Assembly (NCBI GenBank): GCA_964459445.1
Contig: CAYWMP010000132.1
Location: 1-16,711 of the forward strand
DNA length: 16,711 nucleotides
Direction: 5' to 3'
Source of the DNA: CAYWMP01 sp964459445
GTDB taxonomy: Bacteria > Desulfobacterota > DSM-4660 > Desulfatiglandales > HGW-15
Shown: positions 14,926 through 16,711 of the stretch, one piece after another
Layout: each line of letters opens with the position of its first letter
How positions within the stretch are numbered: the first letter of the stretch is position 1
Position numbers and translations under genes: made by a program
The notes under the pieces: model-generated
Seen by the model: the letters and a program-made list of their open reading frames with translations, nothing else
Database searches by the model: none
What the model was told of the DNA's origin: nothing

Positions 14926-16542
14926 TTACATGCGGAACGTGCCGTATCCATAAACATCGTCCCTGAGCGGCGCATTGAGGGATGCTGAGATGGCCAGTCC
15001 GAGGACATCCCTTGTCCGGGCGGGATCGAGGATGCCGTCGTCCCACATATTGGCTGTCGAATAGTACGCATTCCCTTCACGCTCGGCAGACGTAATGATA
15101 GGGTCTTTGATTTGTTGCGCCACTTCTTCCGGAAGAGGCGGATTGCCTGCACGCGCGAGCTGATCATTCTTGACTGTGATCATGACGTTCGCTGCCTGCT
15201 CCCCACCCATGACGCCAATCTGGGCATTGGGCCACATCCACAGAAAACGTGGTGCATAGGCCCTGCCGCACATGCCATAGTTGCCGGCCCCGAATGAGGC
15301 GCCGATAATTACCGTGAATTTAGGCACCGTGGCCGTGGCAACGGCATTGACCATCTTGTGGCCGTCCTTGGTGATTCCTATTCGCTCGTATTCCTTTCCG
15401 ATGATGTATCCGTTGATGTTTTGCAAAAACAGCAGTGGAATACCCCTTTTGTCGCACAATTGAATAAACTGAGTCGCTTTAAGGGAACTGTCGGAAAAAA
15501 GAACGCCGTTGTTTCCAAGTATGCCAACAGGGTATCCATGAATGTACGCCCACCCGCACACCAGAGTTGGCCCATATAAGGCTTTGAATTCCAGGAATTC
15601 ACTGCCATCCACCATTCGTGCAATCACTTCGCGGACATCATAGGGGATGGTGAGACTCTCTGGAACAATACCGTAGATTTCTCTAGGGTCATAAAGGGGC
15701 GCCTTCGGTTCACGGGTGTCCATGTTTGCCTTTTTTGAAGGCGGTAGGTTCTTGACGATTTGCCGGATGATCTGAAGGCAATGGGAGTCATCTTCAGCAA
15801 AATAGTCGGAAACACCGGATTCCCTGCAATGGACATTGGCTCCACCCAATTCATCGGCCGTGACCTCTTCCCCTGTGGCCGCAAGCACAAGGGGCGGGCC
15901 TCCCAGGAAGATGGCGCCCGTACCTTTGACGTGGACGACTTCATCACTCATGGCCGGTATGTAAGCGGCCCCTGCCGTACATAACCCCATTACGCCGCAG
16001 ATCTGGGGGATGCCCATTTTGGAAATGACGGCCTGGTTATAAAAAATGCGGCCGCCATCATCCGCATCGGGAAAGATCTCGGATTGAAGGGGTAAGTAGG
16101 CGCCGCCTGAATCGACGAGATAGATCAGTGGGAGCCGGTTTTCCATAGCGATGGTTTGGGTTCGGAGGCCCTTTTTTACACCCATGGGATAGATGGTTCC
16201 CCCTTTAATCATCGCATCGTTGGCGTGTATGATGACTTCTTTCCCTTCGACAACGCCAATGCCGGTAATGATCGCGGCGCCATGGACCCTTTTGTCATAC
16301 ATGTCTTTGGCTGCCAGGGGAGCGATCTCCAGAAAAGGTGTATTTCTATCCAAAAGGAGATCCAGCCGGTCGCGAACAGGCAGTTTGTTTTGCTCTGCGA
16401 CTCTGGCCTTTGCCTTTTCAGACCGATCCGTACGGGCGATTTCCAGTTCCTTTTGAAGATCCTCTACCAGCGCCTCCATGGCCGCGTAGTTCTCTCTATA
16501 GGTCTCACTCGATGTATCAATCTTAGATTCAATCATTTCCAT
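14926..16542 (-). CDS. Acyl-CoA carboxylase carboxyltransferase, methylcrotonyl-CoA carboxylase beta type
   Basis: The 538-residue protein has the double crotonase-like fold of carboxyltransferases and would move CO2 from biotin to an acyl-CoA. The N-half has SGGAYLPLQSEIFPD (145-159) and CTAGAAYIPAMSDE (188-201); the C-half has LQNINGYIIGKEY, GASFGAGNYGMCGRAY (414-429), WMWPNAQIGVMGGEQAANV and WDDGILDPARTR (500-511). These match the methylcrotonyl-/geranyl-CoA carboxylase beta group more closely than propionyl-CoA carboxylase beta, so 3-methylcrotonyl-CoA is the best guess. ATG 16542 is used (M3 at 16536 is possible); no strong ribosome-binding site is seen. Biotin carboxylase and carrier follow after element 2. 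Confidence 0.92.
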   Translation of the reverse strand: MEMIESKIDTSSETYRENYAAMEALVEDLQKELEIARTDRSEKAKARVAEQNKLPVRDRLDLLLDRNTPFLEIAPLAAKDMYDKRVHGAAIITGIGVVEGKEVIIHANDAMIKGGTIYPMGVKKGLRTQTIAMENRLPLIYLVDSGGAYLPLQSEIFPDADDGGRIFYNQAVISKMGIPQICGVMGLCTAGAAYIPAMSDEVVHVKGTGAIFLGGPPLVLAATGEEVTADELGGANVHCRESGVSDYFAEDDSHCLQIIRQIVKNLPPSKKANMDTREPKAPLYDPREIYGIVPESLTIPYDVREVIARMVDGSEFLEFKALYGPTLVCGWAYIHGYPVGILGNNGVLFSDSSLKATQFIQLCDKRGIPLLFLQNINGYIIGKEYERIGITKDGHKMVNAVATATVPKFTVIIGASFGAGNYGMCGRAYAPRFLWMWPNAQIGVMGGEQAANVMITVKNDQLARAGNPPLPEEVAQQIKDPIITSAEREGNAYYSTANMWDDGILDPARTRDVLGLAISASLNAPLRDDVYGYGTFRM

Positions 16543-16596
16543 TATTCATTACCCATTCGAGGCGCTTTAGGCGCAAATTCCTTTTTTTAGGTTTAT

Positions 16597-16646
16597 CCAC
16601 AGACACACACAGACATTTTTCCTCTGCCGACATTGGCAGAGGAAAA
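16597..16646. repeat. Third CAGAC-repeat end with GACATT hairpin
   Basis: CCACAGACACACACAGAC (16597-16614) aligns with the left ends of both GxxExxY elements. As there, it is followed by a perfect 12-bp hairpin, TTTTCCTCTGCC with GGCAGAGGAAAA, whose loop GACATT also occurs in the element 1 loop although the stem is entirely different. A smaller hairpin (AAGGG/CCCTT on the minus strand) follows further right. This appears to be the left end of another element that extends beyond the window. Confidence 0.6.
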
Positions 16647-16666
16647 GGGTCTTGCCCTTTAGCTCC

Positions 16667-16711
16667 TTACACCGCGATTCTTTGACTAAACGAGTCAAAC
16701 AAATCTGACAG
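16667..16711 (-). CDS. Possible 3' end of an unidentified gene
   Basis: On the minus strand the frame is open from the window edge to a TAA at 16667-16669, giving the last residues LSDLFDSFSQRIAV. It ends about 20 bp before the hairpins at 16646, as the GxxExxY genes do relative to theirs, but the ending differs from their PEGHD. Fourteen residues are too few to identify or even confirm a gene; the palindrome TTTGACT/AGTCAAA within it could mean the stretch is non-coding. Confidence 0.25.
   Translation of the reverse strand: MSDLFDSFSQRIAV

Overview
All recognisable genes in this window lie on the minus strand, so reading order runs from high to low coordinates. The gene set is an AMP-forming acyl-CoA ligase inside a branched-chain-type ABC transporter operon, biotin-dependent acyl-CoA carboxylase subunits, acyl-CoA dehydrogenase, hydratases, an SCP2 protein and a six-TM HAMP cyclase. 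Together with moderate GC, clear Shine-Dalgarno sites and GxxExxY genes flanked by CAGAC-type repeats, this suggests an acid- or fatty-acid-degrading Desulfobacterota (former Deltaproteobacteria) genome. That placement is inference from gene content; no search was run.

Layout from the right edge. At 16.6-16.7 kb there is the last codons of an unidentified gene, followed by a hairpin and a CAGAC-repeat end. A catabolic cluster follows: carboxyltransferase of the methylcrotonyl-CoA carboxylase beta type (16542-14926), a GxxExxY element (14913-14373), biotin carboxylase (14348-12864), a separate biotin carrier protein (12827-12306), an enoyl-CoA hydratase-family protein (12313-11537), a second GxxExxY element (11525-11004), a MaoC-type hydratase (10979-10551), an imperfect palindromic repeat (10393-10271), an SCP2 protein (10244-9918), a gene-less repeat element (9850-9551) and an acyl-CoA dehydrogenase (9519-8371).

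A good sigma70-like promoter at 8286-8314 then starts the transport operon: livK (8126-6927), an intergenic hairpin, livG, livF, an acyl-CoA ligase whose start overlaps the livF stop, livM and livH (ending at 1486). The left edge holds a membrane class III nucleotide cyclase running off the window.

The metabolic reading is uptake of a carboxylic acid or branched-chain compound, CoA activation by the ligase, then dehydrogenation, biotin-dependent carboxylation and hydration. Acyl-CoA dehydrogenase, methylcrotonyl-type carboxylase and a hydratase form the set used for leucine/isovalerate breakdown, but the actual substrate cannot be read from the sequence.

The most unusual part is the repeat structure. 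Two roughly 0.5-kb cassettes each carry one gene for a PD-(D/E)XK-like GxxExxY protein. Their ends are symmetrical: each has an outer CCGCAGAC repeat and an inner 12-13 bp hairpin with a short GAC-type loop. Comparing the two copies shows paired, compensatory changes in the stems and mostly synonymous changes in the first third of the gene. This looks like a small mobile or domesticated element under selection for both RNA/DNA structure and protein. A third end with the same plan sits at 16597-16646 after a different reading frame.
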